Below, in pieces: positions 6,474-8,071 of a DNA stretch of 8,071 bases. The position numbers and the translations under genes were made by a program. Within the stretch, counting starts at the first letter, position 1, and the number at the start of each line of letters is the position of its first letter. Location of the stretch: the NCBI GenBank assembly GCA_937998635.1, contig CALLDA010000246.1, positions 1-8,071 of the forward strand, written 5' to 3'. The notes under the pieces are model-generated. The model was not told the DNA's origin and searched no databases. It saw only the letters and a list, made by a program, of their open reading frames with translations. The stretch is from an uncultured Pseudomonadales bacterium. GTDB lineage: Bacteria; Pseudomonadota; Gammaproteobacteria; Pseudomonadales; Porticoccaceae.

Positions 6474-6481
6474 CAGGGCAG

Positions 6482-7098
6482 TTACAGATCAATACCACCA
6501 AAGGACATAAAGCCAAGAGACATAAGTCCGACGATCATAAATGCTCCGCCTAGACCCCGTAAGCCCTCAGGCATGTCACTGTATTTGAGCTTCTCACGAA
6601 TGCCCGCTAATGCCGCGATAGCGATAGCCCAGCCCAAACCGGCCCCAAAACCATAAACCACGCTTTCGCCAAAATTATAACTACGCTCAACCATAAACAA
6701 CGCGGCTCCCAGAATCGCGCAGTTCACCGTAATCAGCGGCAGGAACACACCCAGCGTGTTATAGAGAGCGGGCACGTACTTATCCAGCACCATTTCCATA
6801 ATCTGGACGATAGCAGCGATCACCCCGATATAACTCAACAGGCCAAGAAAGCTGAGATCGACGCTACTCAGCGCTTCAATACCGGTCCAGGCCAGAGCCC
6901 CCTCCGCCAGTAGATAGCTATACAGGAGATTATTAACCGGCACGGTAATGGTCAACACGACAACCACCGCGATACCCAGACCAATAGCGGCAGAAACTTT
7001 CTTGGAAATCGCCAGGAAGGTGCACATACCCAAAAAGAAACTCAGCGCCATATTCTCAATGAAAATACTGCGTACCAGGAGACTCAGATAATGTTCCA

Positions 7099-7099
<1 letters not shown>
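6482..7099 (-). CDS. nqrE: Na+-translocating NADH:quinone reductase subunit E
   Basis: NqrE is an integral membrane subunit with about six helices, paired in inverted topology with NqrD; it is homologous to RnfA. The 205-residue product starts MEHYLSLLVRSIFIENMAL and carries Cys26 (FFLGMCTFLA) and Cys127 (LITVNCAIL), the two conserved cysteines that with those of NqrD bind the intramembrane iron centre. Other family landmarks are VPVNNL (53-58), ESVVYGFGAGLGW, and the C-terminal REKLKYSDMPEGLRGLGG. It is about seven residues longer than the Vibrio protein because of a larger loop near 66-80 (EGALAWTGIEALSSV). The ATG overlaps the nqrD stop by one base (TAATG), and a strong GGAGG lies seven bases upstream inside nqrD, so the two subunits are translationally coupled. 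Confidence 0.97.
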
Positions 7100-7764
<665 letters not shown>

Positions 7765-7781
7765 ATCAATTGCTCCCTTTA

Positions 7782-8071
7782 CTAGGCTTCGCCATTTTTC
7801 AGGTTAGTAAGAAACGCCGCGTAGCCGTTTTCACCCAGCCAGAACTGGATCAGGTTATGGACGCCCTTACTGGTCAAGGTCGCACCAGACAGCCCATCAA
7901 TCTGATAAACACCCGCAGGTCGACTGGTATCCACTTCGCCCTTGATGACACCAAGGGCAACGCCACTATCATCGCTGTACACACGCTTGCCAATCCACTT
8001 GGCTTTCCACAGGGGATTATCAACCTCCCCGCCAAGACCCGGTGTTTCCGCATGTTCGTAAAAACCGATAC
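7782..8071 (-). CDS. nqrC: Na+-translocating NADH:quinone reductase subunit C (5' part beyond window edge)
   Basis: Only the last 96 or so codons are inside the window; the frame stays open to the right edge. NqrC is a periplasm-facing subunit that carries covalently bound FMN. The visible part reads EHAETPGLGGEVDNPLWKA near the right edge and then DGLSGATLTSKGV. The Thr of SGAT, encoded at 7880-7878, matches the residue to which FMN is attached in Vibrio NqrC by ApbE. The end, FWLGENGYAAFLTNLKNGEA, matches the family C-terminus. The stop TAG at 7784-7782 is 17 bp before the nqrD ATG. nqrA, nqrB and the rest of nqrC are expected just beyond the window. Confidence 0.96.
   Translation of the reverse strand, partial: IGFYEHAETPGLGGEVDNPLWKAKWIGKRVYSDDSGVALGVIKGEVDTSRPAGVYQIDGLSGATLTSKGVHNLIQFWLGENGYAAFLTNLKNGEA

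Overview
The window holds two conserved minus-strand gene blocks of a gammaproteobacterial chromosome, with one small plus-strand gene between them. The neighbourhood (Na+-NQR operon with apbE and nqrM next to lolCDE) resembles, from memory, the order in Pseudomonas and its marine relatives. NqrD, NqrE and NqrF read very close to the Vibrio proteins. A marine or saline-tolerant gammaproteobacterium is likely, but the genus cannot be fixed from the sequence alone.

Layout along the + axis. 1-3136: the lipoprotein-release ABC transporter lolC-lolD-lolE, read right to left, with lolE cut by the left edge. 3137-3390: a 254-bp divergent intergenic region with a good promoter for the plus-strand gene, several inverted repeats and a possible leader peptide in front of lolC. 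3391-3708: a 105-residue protein with a signal peptide and no recognised function. 3709-3771: a short convergent gap without an obvious terminator. 3772-8071: the distal half of the sodium-pumping NADH:quinone oxidoreductase operon, read right to left: end of nqrC, then nqrD, nqrE, nqrF, apbE, nqrM. The operon's start (nqrA, nqrB, most of nqrC) lies beyond the right edge.

How the genes work together. NqrF takes electrons from NADH through FAD and a [2Fe-2S] cluster. NqrD/NqrE carry four membrane cysteines for an iron centre, and NqrC carries covalent FMN at a Thr in an SGAT motif. ApbE attaches that FMN, and NqrM is needed for iron insertion, so structural subunits and both maturation factors are co-directional. 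LolC/D/E extract mature lipoproteins from the inner membrane and pass them to LolA. ApbE is itself a predicted lipoprotein, but no functional link between the two blocks is visible.

No mobile element, CRISPR array, tRNA/rRNA or defence system was seen. The window is mostly conserved housekeeping DNA. The most interesting parts are the small exported protein, the translation-coupling arrangements in the lol operon (a candidate 9-codon leader ending in ATGA at the lolC start, and a TTG start for lolE overlapping the lolD stop), and several perfect palindromes in the intergenic gaps.
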